64,000 bases of DNA. Origin: Thorsellia kenyensis. Its GTDB lineage: Bacteria; Pseudomonadota; Gammaproteobacteria; Enterobacterales; Thorselliaceae. Below the pieces are notes generated by a model. The model saw nothing but the letters and a program-made list of their open reading frames with translations. It did no database searches and was not told where the DNA came from. A program made the translations under genes and the position numbers. The stretch spans positions 124,001 through 188,000 of the forward strand of contig NZ_JBHLXE010000100.1 of assembly GCF_042432445.1 (NCBI RefSeq), given 5' to 3'. Of this stretch, positions 1-8,465 are shown one piece after another; position 1 is the stretch's first letter, and the number at the start of each line of letters is the position of its first letter.

Positions 1-1
1 T

Positions 2-380
2 CAATCAGCTAAATTGAGTTATGGGTGGATTATGAAAGGAACTGATAAAATCGTCAGCATTAAAGGTATTCCTACGCATATCAATTTTATCGGTGCTTGA
101 AATATTAATGCCATCGAAGAAACTGTTCTACCAGCATTTGAAATGATTAACAGATTGAGTATTATCGATTATTTTACTAAACTGAGCGAAAATAACCCTC
201 TTACTTAAAAAAGCAGTTATATCATCTTTGATATAGTAGGCTAGCATCAGTCGAGTGTTATAGAACAAAAACATTTGAAATGGGCATATAACAAAAGAAA
301 ATCAATATGCACGTTTTGGTATTATTTACCCCCCTACTAAAGGGGATTGGAATACTATCTAGATCTGCAAATTGAAGTAA
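2..380 (+). pseudogene. Decayed IS630-family transposase remnant (C-terminal part)
   Basis: One reading frame beginning at base 2 keeps the look of an IS630-type DDE transposase but is broken by four in-frame stops, at 98, 206, 242 and 338. Readable blocks are SYGWIMKGTDKIV, then THINFIGA, then SYIIFDIVG before a stop and HQSS, and finally YLPPY before the last stop. In intact IS630 relatives these correspond to the YGW-x-KG block, the NxxGA block, the ILDNxxYH block around the second catalytic Asp, and the LPPYSPxLNPIE block. The 5' part lies outside the window. Similarity fades after about 380; weak matches may continue toward 540. No terminal inverted repeat could be identified. The gene is certainly inactive. 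The family call rests on remembered motifs, not a search. Confidence 0.75.
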
Positions 381-543
381 CTAAAGTATATCCCTAAATT
401 ATTTATACCCACATAGGCTAAATTTAAATCTGACTTTGCTATTGTGGATCGTAATCAATGGACATCCTAGCACTCACCAAAATTTTTTATAACGAATAAA
501 AAATATGGAGTGTATTTCTTAGGACTTTTTTTGAAATATTTAG

Positions 544-620
544 TGGTGCGCCCTGCTGGATTCGAACCAGCGACCTACGGCTTAGAAGGCCGTTGCTCTA
601 TCCTGCTGAGCTAAGAGCGC
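544..620 (-). tRNA. argU: tRNA-Arg (anticodon TCT)
   Basis: The minus strand folds as a 77-nt tRNA. The acceptor arm GCGCTCT pairs with AGGGCGC (one U-G wobble), followed by discriminator A and an encoded CCA. The T arm carries the usual GGTTCGAATCC sequence. The anticodon loop is CTTCTAA, giving anticodon UCU, which reads AGA and AGG arginine codons. The sequence closely resembles E. coli argU as I remember it. AGA is likely a common codon in this AT-rich genome, so this should be a heavily used tRNA. No U-rich intrinsic terminator is obvious just downstream (below 544). A decayed transposase lies beside its 3' end. Confidence 0.97.
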
Positions 621-652
621 TTTTTTGAGGAATCAATCTTTTAACGTCGAAC

Positions 653-681
653 ATGATACCCAAAAATATTAAAGATGGCAA
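653..681 (-). promoter_or_regulatory. Sigma-70-type promoter of tRNA-Arg
   Basis: On the minus strand, TTGCCA (676-681) and TATCAT (653-658) are separated by exactly 17 bases. Each hexamer is one mismatch from the sigma-70 consensus. Transcription would begin near 646, about 25 bases before the mature tRNA 5' end at 620. Found by eye; not tested. Confidence 0.7.
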
Positions 682-736
682 TGCTTGATTACCATTTTTA
701 TTCTGATTGCATATTTATTCTGCAAAACAGTCTAGT

Positions 737-1387
737 CTATTTTAAAAAAGGATTACTCTTTTCTTCAATGCCAATGGTAGTCATTGGACCATGCCCCGGA
801 AAAATACGCATATCTTGGCCTAAGGGTAACAATTTATTTTTAATTGACTGAATTAAATCTTGGCTATTACTGCGTGGAAAATCTGTTCGCCCTACGCTAC
901 CTCTGAATAAAACATCTCCAGCCCAAGTATGTTGAGTGTTTTTTTCAACAAAGACAATATGACCTGGCGTATGGCCAGGACAGTGTAATATTTCGAAAGT
1001 TAATTCTCCTAGGATAAATACATCCCCTTCATTCAACCAACTTGTGGGTTCATATGCCTCAGTTTCTGCACTTAACCCAAATCTTGCTGCTTGATCAGGT
1101 AAACATTCTAATAAAAATTTATCTTCAAAATGCGGGCCATTAATAGGCACCTGATACTTATCTGCATATAATTTGCCTGCTCCTGCATGATCCCAATGTC
1201 CATGCGTTAATAACACAGCTGCAATAATCAGATTATTTTCAATAATGGCATTTTCTAATGCAAGTGAGCGACTGCCAGGATCTATAATAACTGCTTTACG
1301 GGTTTGCTCACACCAGACCAGACTACAATTCTGTTCAAAAGGTGTCACAGGGAATTGTAGATAAGAGATTAATGTATGTTTTACCAT
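737..1387 (-). CDS. gloC: Hydroxyacylglutathione hydrolase-like metallo-beta-lactamase-fold protein (type II glyoxalase, YcbL/GloC)
   Basis: This 216-residue protein has the metal-binding THxHxDH motif at about residues 61-67 (H62, H64, D66, H67). Further ligands lie in CPGHTPGH (H139), AGD (D158) and FPGHGP (H199). This is the compact YcbL type without the long C-terminal substrate domain of GloB. The family hydrolyses S-lactoylglutathione, the second step of methylglyoxal removal, in the cytoplasm. Its ATG overlaps the TAA stop of mepK in the sequence ATGGTAA, so the two are translationally coupled. It is the last gene of an ldtD-mepK-gloC run that is also conserved in E. coli, although the functional link to cell-wall genes is unclear. 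Confidence 0.92.
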   Translation of the reverse strand: MVKHTLISYLQFPVTPFEQNCSLVWCEQTRKAVIIDPGSRSLALENAIIENNLIIAAVLLTHGHWDHAGAGKLYADKYQVPINGPHFEDKFLLECLPDQAARFGLSAETEAYEPTSWLNEGDVFILGELTFEILHCPGHTPGHIVFVEKNTQHTWAGDVLFRGSVGRTDFPRSNSQDLIQSIKNKLLPLGQDMRIFPGHGPMTTIGIEEKSNPFLK

Positions 1388-1938
1388 GTTCTTACAGGTC
1401 CTGTATCAATATGAATGAAGTTATTTTTAGGGTAATAACCGACACCCCCTGCATTTAATGCAATCATAGCATCCTTAATTTCATTGAGTGCAACTCCCTC
1501 AATACGGAAATCCATTGCTTTGCCCTTAGTATGATAACTATTTTTGGCAACCCCTGATTTTTTGGTGCGCATGCTATTATTAGAAACCGGAGCACGGTAC
1601 CCGGAAATTAAGGTGATAGGCAGTTGTATGTTAAGCATCAGTTGTAAACGTAGCAACTGATCAAAAAGTCCAACATCGATGGTTTTAGTTTGGTTACTTC
1701 TATGATCTCTAAATAAGTGTGATAATTGACTAAGTTGTTTATTATTTACTGTATTGGTTGCCCCTAAATTAACTGTAAGAGATTCTAAAGTATTAAGATT
1801 TTTAATTGTTAAAATTTTGGGCTTAGCCGTTGATAAGCTAGAAAATCCAGTTTTAGGCAGCATTAAGCCAGAAGCTAGGGTCAATGCACTTAAGGATAAA
1901 AACTGCCTTCTGTTAATGGTTGTTTTTTCACTACTCAT
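1381..1938 (-). CDS. mepK: Murein L,D-endopeptidase MepK (YcbK, peptidase M15/DUF882 family)
   Basis: Family members cleave mDAP-mDAP (3-3) cross-links in the periplasm. The 185-residue protein starts with a twin-arginine signal: Arg10-Arg11 in NRRQFLSLSAL, then a hydrophobic stretch to about residue 28. Predicted zinc ligands are H136 and D143 (SYHTKGKAMDF) and H176 (FIHIDTG), preceded by the SGYRAP block. I chose ATG at 1938, not the upstream TTG at 1959, because AGAGAGG lies about 8 bases before the ATG and this puts the Tat motif at the usual place. It lies between ldtD, whose product makes 3-3 links, and gloC, with which it overlaps. Confidence 0.9.
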   Translation of the reverse strand: MSSEKTTINRRQFLSLSALTLASGLMLPKTGFSSLSTAKPKILTIKNLNTLESLTVNLGATNTVNNKQLSQLSHLFRDHRSNQTKTIDVGLFDQLLRLQLMLNIQLPITLISGYRAPVSNNSMRTKKSGVAKNSYHTKGKAMDFRIEGVALNEIKDAMIALNAGGVGYYPKNNFIHIDTGPVRTW

Positions 1939-1964
1939 CAATCTTACCTCTCTTTTCAAGATTA

Positions 1965-4103
1965 CTACAATAAATTCGCGACAGGTACTTCATTAATTGC
2001 ATTCGTGATGAGCTTATCATATCCATAGATATCTGCACGATATTGAATCTGCCCTTCTTCATTAGGCCACGCAGTCAGGTAGTAAAGTTCTACCGGTACT
2101 TTACTACTTAAATTGACAGGTGTTGTTTGTCCTTTTTTCACCGTATTAGCGACTTTATCTTTATCCCATTGTTCTAGATTAAGTAGCAGATTAGCGAGTT
2201 CAGTAGATTTATTGACTCTTACACATCCTGAACTGATGGCCCTAACATCTCTATCAAATAACGCATGATTTGGGGTATCATGCAAATAAATCGCTTGATC
2301 ATTTGGCATATCAAATTTATAACGCCCAAGTGAATTTCCAGCTCCCGGTTTTTGCCTTACAGCAAAAGGAAAATTACTTGCACTCACATTTTCCCACAGC
2401 ACATCATCTACATCAATCGGTTGTCCATCTGACAAATCTACCAGAGAATAACCATTCCTAACAAAATAATGGGGATCTTTAATACCTTTCGGGGCTATAT
2501 CTTCTCTCGCTAAACGTGTTGGTACACTCCATGGTGGATTAATAACTACACGGTTAATTTCATTAGTCATAATAGGTGTTTTTCTTGCAATACTGCCCAC
2601 TATGACCCTAGAGTCTAAAATCAGTTCACCGTCTTTATAAAATTTGAGTGAGTAATCCGGTATATTCACTAAAATTCCCGTTGAAACATCTGATGGGATC
2701 AATCTTAATCTTTGCATATTAAGCGCAATTAAACTAATTTTTTCACTCGGCGATGTATTTAGCCAAGTTCTAGTTTGAGGTCCTATAACACCATCTGCCG
2801 TTAAGCCAAGACTGCTCTGAAATTTTTTCACTCCTTCAACTAATCTTTCATCATATACATTAACTTTAGTCGCTAATGTGGTAGGAGCAGCATCCGAAAT
2901 TGGTGTTATCGATTTATTGAAATTGGTCGATTCTTGCACTTCAGGAAGCTTAATTTCTACGATTGAGTTTTTTTCTATGGCTTCATTTACTGGTTTTACC
3001 TCAGAAATGACTTCTTCGTTTACTTCTACTTTTGCTTCATTATTTAATAGCCCGTAGTAATTGAGAATAAACTCTACACTCGCTACTTCATCACTGACTG
3101 CATTTGGTTTGATACTTTTAGTGCTTTGTATCTGAGGCCACTCTACTGAATTTTGACTTGCACTATTCAGTAGGGCATTTAACATAGGTTCATATGCCGT
3201 ATGCTGTGGCCTTAATGACACTATATAGTTTTTCAATTCTTTATTTTTTAATGATGTAAGCCATCTGTTCAATTCTTCATTACTTGCTGCATTTACTTTA
3301 TAGCTATTTTTCTGATACAGCCAAGTATCTTTATTTTTATTCACATTTTCAACAAAATTTAAATACCCTAACATAGCATCAGATAAAATCAGTTCCTTAT
3401 CGCTTGACGATATATTAGGGTTATTCAATTCAATAATCCATTCGCTATACTGTTTATCGATCCCTGCTAATCCCATTAGCACTAACTGCTGTTTAAACTC
3501 TTTTATTTCTTCTTCATTAATCCAAATTTTATGCGGATACTGAGTGTAAAGTTCGGATAACTCATTCGTAAACAGTATAGATACTGATGAGTCTTTTTCT
3601 ACCAGAGCTCCTTTGATATCAAAGACTTCTATTTCACTAGTTGATTGTTGTGTGATACTGACCGTTGAATTATCAACGCTTGTTGCTACTTCTTGTCCAG
3701 GTACTAATATAATAGGTTCTACTATAATAGGTTCTAAATCTTTTGTTTCAGCTATATCGGCCTCATTCGTACTAGAAGATGAATTAACTCGTTCTATGTT
3801 AGGTACGACAGCTGATATAGCTGATGATTGCTCTTCCGTTAAAACAGCATTCACTTCGATTGTTTTACTTATTGAATCAGCAACTTCCGCCTGCGAAGAA
3901 GTCACAGGCATGCTTGTAGATTGATTTGTTTCTTGTTTTTTTTGGGTCGACTCAATAATTTTGTTGACAATTTCAGCGCTCTCACTTGTATTGGGTATCG
4001 ACTGAGCTGGCTGGGTTGGGTCAGCAAACGCACAACTACAAATAGTTATTGATAGACAAACCGACAACGTTTTTTTTCTAAAGTGCATATTTTTTATTTT
4101 CAT
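1965..4103 (-). CDS. ldtD: L,D-transpeptidase LdtD (YcbB)
   Basis: This periplasmic enzyme makes 3-3 cross-links between mDAP residues of murein. Seen in order: an N-terminal signal peptide (to about residue 28), a long Ser/Thr/Glu/Val-rich stretch (about 28-150), a scaffold region, a peptidoglycan-binding helical domain (about 413-449, LTADGVIGPQTRTWL) and a YkuD catalytic domain with SSGCVRV, catalytic Cys near residue 627. At 712 residues it is about 100 longer than E. coli LdtD; the extra length is mainly the low-complexity N-terminal stretch. The longest open frame starts at a GTG at 4133 with no ribosome binding site. ATG 4103 places the signal peptide properly, although its own ribosome binding site is weak, so the start is not certain. 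Confidence 0.93.
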   Translation of the reverse strand: MKIKNMHFRKKTLSVCLSITICSCAFADPTQPAQSIPNTSESAEIVNKIIESTQKKQETNQSTSMPVTSSQAEVADSISKTIEVNAVLTEEQSSAISAVVPNIERVNSSSSTNEADIAETKDLEPIIVEPIILVPGQEVATSVDNSTVSITQQSTSEIEVFDIKGALVEKDSSVSILFTNELSELYTQYPHKIWINEEEIKEFKQQLVLMGLAGIDKQYSEWIIELNNPNISSSDKELILSDAMLGYLNFVENVNKNKDTWLYQKNSYKVNAASNEELNRWLTSLKNKELKNYIVSLRPQHTAYEPMLNALLNSASQNSVEWPQIQSTKSIKPNAVSDEVASVEFILNYYGLLNNEAKVEVNEEVISEVKPVNEAIEKNSIVEIKLPEVQESTNFNKSITPISDAAPTTLATKVNVYDERLVEGVKKFQSSLGLTADGVIGPQTRTWLNTSPSEKISLIALNMQRLRLIPSDVSTGILVNIPDYSLKFYKDGELILDSRVIVGSIARKTPIMTNEINRVVINPPWSVPTRLAREDIAPKGIKDPHYFVRNGYSLVDLSDGQPIDVDDVLWENVSASNFPFAVRQKPGAGNSLGRYKFDMPNDQAIYLHDTPNHALFDRDVRAISSGCVRVNKSTELANLLLNLEQWDKDKVANTVKKGQTTPVNLSSKVPVELYYLTAWPNEEGQIQYRADIYGYDKLITNAINEVPVANLL

Positions 4104-4212
4104 GTTTTTTCTGGTGTCTAAAGAATAGTTCACAGTTAATTTAAGTTATTTAGTTAATACATGTTTCATATTTTACATTCCTTTGTTGCAATAAGAAACC
4201 ATTCTTTGATAA

Positions 4213-4229
4213 AACTTATACTATAAGTT
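4213..4229. repeat. 17-base perfect palindrome between tqsA and ldtD
   Basis: AACTTATA and TATAAGTT flank a single central base. It lies in the 147-base gap downstream of ldtD's start region and just past the tqsA stop is on the other side (4251), so on the minus strand it follows no gene end but precedes neither start closely: transcription from ldtD runs away from it, and tqsA ends at it. With a one-base centre it is a poor hairpin unless the inner pairs open. It could be a weak tqsA terminator (TTTTATC follows on the minus strand) or a dimeric-protein operator for ldtD. Confidence 0.4.
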
Positions 4230-4250
4230 GATATCCTACATGAGTGACTT

Positions 4251-5294
4251 TTACGTTAAAGATTTGCCATCTCCCATCATTATGGCAATTTTTCTGCCAT
4301 AATGATTATTTTCTAGTGCTATTTTGATAATAATTGTTAAAGGAACGGATAAAAACATTCCTATAGGTCCAAGCAACCACCCCCAAAAGAGAAGTGAGGC
4401 AAAAACCATCAAAGTTGATAAGCCTAACCCTTTCCCCATCAATCGCGTATCTATTATATTACCCATAATGATATTTACTACTAAATAACCTAATGCGACA
4501 ATAAAAGCATCATAAAAATCACCAAGTAAAAGCGTTTGAATAACAGGAAAAATGGCAGCTAAAATAGAGCCTATACTGGGGATAAAGTTTAATGCAAATG
4601 CCAATACCCCCCATAAAAAAGCAAATCGGATTTCCATGTAGCTTAAAAATGCCCAGATAAGCATTCCTGTAATAATACTAACCACCGTTTTGATAAATAA
4701 ATACTTACTTACCGCATTGACCGCCCTTTGAAAATGCGGCATTGATTGTTCAGGAAACTGTAATATTTGGTTGAGTTTAATAGGAATAAGTCTAATTTCA
4801 AACAGCATAAAAACACACAGCATTGTTATAAGCAACACTCTACTCATTGTCCCAGATAGTTTGGATAAGAAACCTGTAGCGATGCTAAAAAATGAACTTG
4901 GATCAAATAAGTTCATTGCCTCATCCGCTGAGAAATGAATATCATGTTTTAACGCCAGTGTTTCAAGTTGTTTTAGCTTTTCATTCAGTAATTGCGCATA
5001 CTCCGGGTAGGCACGAATAAAATCATTTAATGAGCTTGCAAGCATTGTGATAATAGCTAAAAAAACAAAAATAATTAATAACACAATACCTGAGATAGCA
5101 ATTACTCTGGGTACTTTTGCTTTTTGTAACAATGCGACAATCGGATAAATAATAACCGCAAAGAATGCTGCCAACAAAATCATAACAACAATTTCGCCTG
5201 CCGCTTTTATTCCCGCTAGAATTACGAATAACATTGCAATAATAAATAATACTTGTGATGCAGACTCTTTTGTTGCTAACTGTTCCTTTTGCAT
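4251..5294 (-). CDS. tqsA: AI-2E family membrane transporter, TqsA-like
   Basis: A 347-residue polytopic inner-membrane protein of the AI-2E/UPF0118 family. Hydrophobic segments occur at about residues 14-60 and 65-90, and several more fill the second half. Between them, at about 100-140, is the soluble region typical of the family. The C-terminal block GPIGMFLSVPLTIIIKIALE and the ending KIAIMMGDGK resemble E. coli TqsA more than PerM or YhhT. TqsA has been described as an exporter of the quorum signal autoinducer-2; other family members export different solutes, so the substrate is inferred. It lies 29 bases downstream of the pbpG stop's neighbour start region, in the same direction as pbpG, and may share its transcript. 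Confidence 0.8.
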   Translation of the reverse strand: MQKEQLATKESASQVLFIIAMLFVILAGIKAAGEIVVMILLAAFFAVIIYPIVALLQKAKVPRVIAISGIVLLIIFVFLAIITMLASSLNDFIRAYPEYAQLLNEKLKQLETLALKHDIHFSADEAMNLFDPSSFFSIATGFLSKLSGTMSRVLLITMLCVFMLFEIRLIPIKLNQILQFPEQSMPHFQRAVNAVSKYLFIKTVVSIITGMLIWAFLSYMEIRFAFLWGVLAFALNFIPSIGSILAAIFPVIQTLLLGDFYDAFIVALGYLVVNIIMGNIIDTRLMGKGLGLSTLMVFASLLFWGWLLGPIGMFLSVPLTIIIKIALENNHYGRKIAIMMGDGKSLT

Positions 5295-5323
5295 TATGGC
5301 TCCTAGTTGTTTAACTTGTACTC

Positions 5324-6193
5324 TTAATTTTTCTTATGTTGGATTGCCCCTTGCGGTATGGGTTTTATCTCCCCTTTCTCAAGCCAAGCTTTTAATCTAT
5401 TTGCATCACCAAAATGCGTTTGTTTTCCGAATGCATTTAAAATAACCAAAGTAACTGGCTTATCATTAATATTCGCTATCATCACAAGACAATGACCAGC
5501 AGGATTGGTAAAGCCGGTTTTTGTTAATAATATTTTCCACTTATCACTAAAAATAAGATGGTTTGTATTTCTAAATGGTAACGAATAGTTAGGTTCACTG
5601 AATCCAACGCTATATTCTGCTATTGTGCTCATCTCTTGGATTTGTTTATTTTTTGAAAGAATAATTAATAGTTTAGTCAAATCTACTGCTGTTGAAACAT
5701 TTGCATCAGATAACCCAGTAGGCTCAGTAAATTTAGTATTTTTCATGCCTAACAATTGCGCTTTATCATTCATAGCTTTTATAAACGCACCATACCCTTT
5801 AGAATAGTTGTGAGCTAATGCCGCAGCAGCTCTATTTTCTGATGACATAAGCATTATTTTCAGAAGATCTCGCCTAGACAAATAACTTCCTACCTTCACT
5901 CTTGAAAATACTGCATTAAGTTCTTTAGTTTGATCTATTTTAACTTCAATTTTTTCATCTAAACTTGCACTGTCCTCCAACACAATCAATGCTGTCATTA
6001 ATTTTGTTATTGAAGCTATTGGCAATATCTCATTTTCTAGTTCATTATAGAGCACTTTTTGTGTCTCTAAATCGAAAACTAAAGCACTTTTTGATGCTAT
6101 TTGAAAACTATTAGCCTCTGCTGTATTCAGTAGCGATAAAAAAAGTAAGCTTATTAATGGAATTAAAATAAGGTTTGTTAGCGCATTGGTCAT
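5324..6193 (-). CDS. pbpG: D-alanyl-D-alanine endopeptidase PBP7
   Basis: A periplasmic penicillin-binding protein of the S11 family that cleaves 4-3 D-Ala-mDAP cross-links. All three active-site motifs are present: SITK (S61, K64), SEN (118-120) and KTG (225-227). A signal peptide with a hydrophobic core covers residues 5-27, ending at AEA. At 289 residues it is slightly shorter than E. coli PbpG. It lacks the C-terminal amphipathic anchor domain of PBP5, which supports the PBP7 assignment. It lies downstream of lpxC but is separated from it by an intrinsic terminator, so it probably has its own promoter. The ribosome binding site is weak. Confidence 0.92.
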   Translation of the reverse strand: MTNALTNLILIPLISLLFLSLLNTAEANSFQIASKSALVFDLETQKVLYNELENEILPIASITKLMTALIVLEDSASLDEKIEVKIDQTKELNAVFSRVKVGSYLSRRDLLKIMLMSSENRAAAALAHNYSKGYGAFIKAMNDKAQLLGMKNTKFTEPTGLSDANVSTAVDLTKLLIILSKNKQIQEMSTIAEYSVGFSEPNYSLPFRNTNHLIFSDKWKILLTKTGFTNPAGHCLVMIANINDKPVTLVILNAFGKQTHFGDANRLKAWLEKGEIKPIPQGAIQHKKN

Positions 6194-6223
6194 AGTTTAT
6201 CTTTTGCTAAACTGATTTAAATG

Positions 6224-6250
6224 AAAAAAAAGCGACTTAGAAGCCGCTTT
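6224..6250 (-). terminator. Intrinsic terminator after lpxC
   Basis: On the minus strand AAAGCG and CGCTTT pair, with an internal mismatch and extra C-G and T-A pairs, and are followed by a run of eight T. It lies 24 bases past the lpxC stop and before pbpG. It marks the likely 3' end of the dcw-lpxC transcript. Confidence 0.8.
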
Positions 6251-6273
6251 AGTAAAATAGTAAGTTGAGTTCA

Positions 6274-7194
6274 TCAAGCTAGCATTAGCTTTCTATTTAC
6301 AGCAAATTTTAAAGGAGACTCTTTTTCAACACCAAACGTTTGCCACTCCCATGCATGTTCATTTTCTAATAGAGCGATAAGTAGTTTATTATTTAAGGCA
6401 TGACCAGATTTATATGCACTAAAACTACCTAATATTGTGTGACCACTTACATATAAATCACCCACAGCATCTAGCATTTTATGGCGTACAAATTCGTCAG
6501 TAAAACGAAGTCCGTCTTCGTTCATAATACGATACTCATCAACCACAATAGCACAATCGAAACTTCCACCTAAGCATAATCCTTTAGATTGAAGATACTC
6601 AATATCCTTCATGAAACCAAAAGTTCTTGCTCGACTCAGCTCATTGATAAAATTGTCAGCAGAAAAATCCATTTCAAATTTTTGTCCGGTTTTATTGATT
6701 ACAGGATGTTCAAAATCAATTGTAAAACCTAGTTTAAAACCATTATATGGTTTTATTTCAGCCCATTTATCACCCTCTTCAACACGGATAGTTTTTTTTA
6801 CTTTAATAAATTTTTTAGCTACAGCAAGTTCTTTAATTCCAGCATCTAAGAGTAAGAAAATGAATGGCGCAGAACTTCCATCCATTATTGGAATCTCAGG
6901 GGCATCTACTTCTATGATAATGTTATCTATGCCTAATGCAGCAAGAGCTGCATTAAGGTGTTCAATTGTTGAAACTCTTACATCGTTTTCATTAATTAAA
7001 CATGTACATAAGAGTGTATCTTTAACAGATCTTGCATTAAGTGGAAAATCTACTGCTGGTTTTAGATCTACTCTACGATAAACAATACCCGTATCAGCTT
7101 TCGCAGGTAAAAATGTTAAAGTGACTTTTTTACCTGTGTGAAGCCCTACCCCTACAGCAGTAGTTATTTTATTTACGGTTCTCTGCTTTATCAT
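6274..7194 (-). CDS. lpxC: UDP-3-O-acyl-N-acetylglucosamine deacetylase
   Basis: This zinc amidase carries out the committed step of lipid A synthesis in the cytoplasm. The 306 residues align in numbering with E. coli LpxC (305). Zinc ligands are H79 (in STIEHL), H238 and D242 (in VRHKMLD), and the catalytic pair is E78 and H265. The MDGSSAPF block is at about 104-111. The ATG at 7194 has AAGG seven bases upstream. It follows ftsZ, as in E. coli and most gammaproteobacteria, but secM and secA, which usually come next, are absent here. In relatives LpxC is controlled by FtsH proteolysis through its C-terminal tail; the tail here ends in VNRKLMLA, a plausible degron. Confidence 0.98.
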   Translation of the reverse strand: MIKQRTVNKITTAVGVGLHTGKKVTLTFLPAKADTGIVYRRVDLKPAVDFPLNARSVKDTLLCTCLINENDVRVSTIEHLNAALAALGIDNIIIEVDAPEIPIMDGSSAPFIFLLLDAGIKELAVAKKFIKVKKTIRVEEGDKWAEIKPYNGFKLGFTIDFEHPVINKTGQKFEMDFSADNFINELSRARTFGFMKDIEYLQSKGLCLGGSFDCAIVVDEYRIMNEDGLRFTDEFVRHKMLDAVGDLYVSGHTILGSFSAYKSGHALNNKLLIALLENEHAWEWQTFGVEKESPLKFAVNRKLMLA

Positions 7195-7236
7195 TAGGTT
7201 ACCTTCCTTTTCCCTTACTATTTTTTTGTAATAAAA

Positions 7237-8406
7237 TTAATTTGCTTGTTTTCTAACAAAGGTCGGTATCACATCAACCATATCACCTTCTCTTGTAGTA
7301 TCAGGTGCACCAACCGCTCTTTCCATAGATTTAGGTTGTGAATCATAATAATTCGAACCACCCATAGGCCTATTATCCATTCCTCTTTGTGCTAAATCAG
7401 ATTGAAGTTTACCAAGGCCGTTCACTACCACTTGATTTTCAGCTGGTTTTGTCATGTTAATACCCGTTGCAACAACGGTCACTTTAATTTCATCTTCCAT
7501 TTCAGGATCAAGTGCCATACCAATAACAACTGTAGAATATTCTGAAGTAAATGCTTTGATGGTATTACCTACAATTTCACATTCATCCATTCTAAAGTCG
7601 AAACCAGCTGTTATATTTACTAGAACACCTTTAACTCCTGAGAGTTCAATATCATCAAGAAGTGGGCTTTGAGTTGCTTTCTGAGCTGCTATTTCAGCTC
7701 TGTCTTCACCTGAAGCAGTTGCAGAACCCATCATCGCATAACCCATTTCAGACATGACTGTTTTCACATCAGCAAAGTCTACGTTCATTAAGCCTGGACG
7801 CGTAATAAGTTCAGCAATTCCCTGAACAGCACTTCTTAATACATCATTAGCTGCACCAAAAGCTTCTATTAGGGTAATATTTTTTCCTAATACTTTAAGT
7901 AATTTATCATTAGGTATTGTAATCAGTGAGTCAACATATTGAGACAACTCTGCAATACCTTTTTCTGCATGCGCGGTACGCTTAGGACCTTCAAAATTAA
8001 ATGGTTTTGTCACAACTGCAACTGTTAGAATCCCTAATTCTTTAGCAATACTTGCAACAACAGGCGCAGCACCAGTACCAGTACCACCGCCCATACCGGC
8101 TGCGATAAACACCATATCCGCACCTTCAAGCGCATGTTTTATGGCTTCCCTGTTTTCTTCTGCCGAAATGCGACCAACTTCAGGATCAGCACCTGCACCT
8201 AATCCCTTTGTTACTCCCGTACCTATTTGAATTGCCTGTGTCACCGCAGATTTCCGAAGGGCTTGAGCATCCGTATTTACGATAAAAAACTCTACACCTT
8301 CAATATGTTCACGAATCATATGTTCTACAGCATTACCGCCGCCGCCGCCGACTCCTATTACTTTAATTACTGCTTCTTGACTCGATGATTCAACTGGTTC
8401 AAACAT
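7237..8406 (-). CDS. ftsZ: Cell division protein FtsZ
   Basis: A tubulin-like GTPase that forms the Z ring at midcell. The 389 residues include the nucleotide-binding GGGGGNAV segment (about 20-27), the tubulin signature GGGTGTG (106-112) and the T7-loop region NVDFADV. A variable linker precedes the conserved C-terminal peptide VIPTFVRKQAN, which binds FtsA, ZipA and other partners. GGAG lies about nine bases before the ATG at 8406. It follows ftsA by 59 bases. The linker is somewhat longer than in E. coli FtsZ (383 residues). Confidence 0.99.
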   Translation of the reverse strand: MFEPVESSSQEAVIKVIGVGGGGGNAVEHMIREHIEGVEFFIVNTDAQALRKSAVTQAIQIGTGVTKGLGAGADPEVGRISAEENREAIKHALEGADMVFIAAGMGGGTGTGAAPVVASIAKELGILTVAVVTKPFNFEGPKRTAHAEKGIAELSQYVDSLITIPNDKLLKVLGKNITLIEAFGAANDVLRSAVQGIAELITRPGLMNVDFADVKTVMSEMGYAMMGSATASGEDRAEIAAQKATQSPLLDDIELSGVKGVLVNITAGFDFRMDECEIVGNTIKAFTSEYSTVVIGMALDPEMEDEIKVTVVATGINMTKPAENQVVVNGLGKLQSDLAQRGMDNRPMGGSNYYDSQPKSMERAVGAPDTTREGDMVDVIPTFVRKQAN

Positions 8407-8465
8407 ATTTTATTCTCCGCTGACACTTAAAAATTTATTGTTAGATTCATATATATATTATACTA

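Noticed and set aside
544..620. tRNA-Arg as an integrated-element attachment site
   Set aside because: No integrase or second tRNA 3' fragment was found in the window; the neighbouring transposase remnant is of an IS type that does not target tRNA genes specifically.
6611..7081. 156-codon plus-strand frame inside lpxC
   Set aside because: Shadow frame of lpxC, whose catalytic residues are all in place on the other strand.
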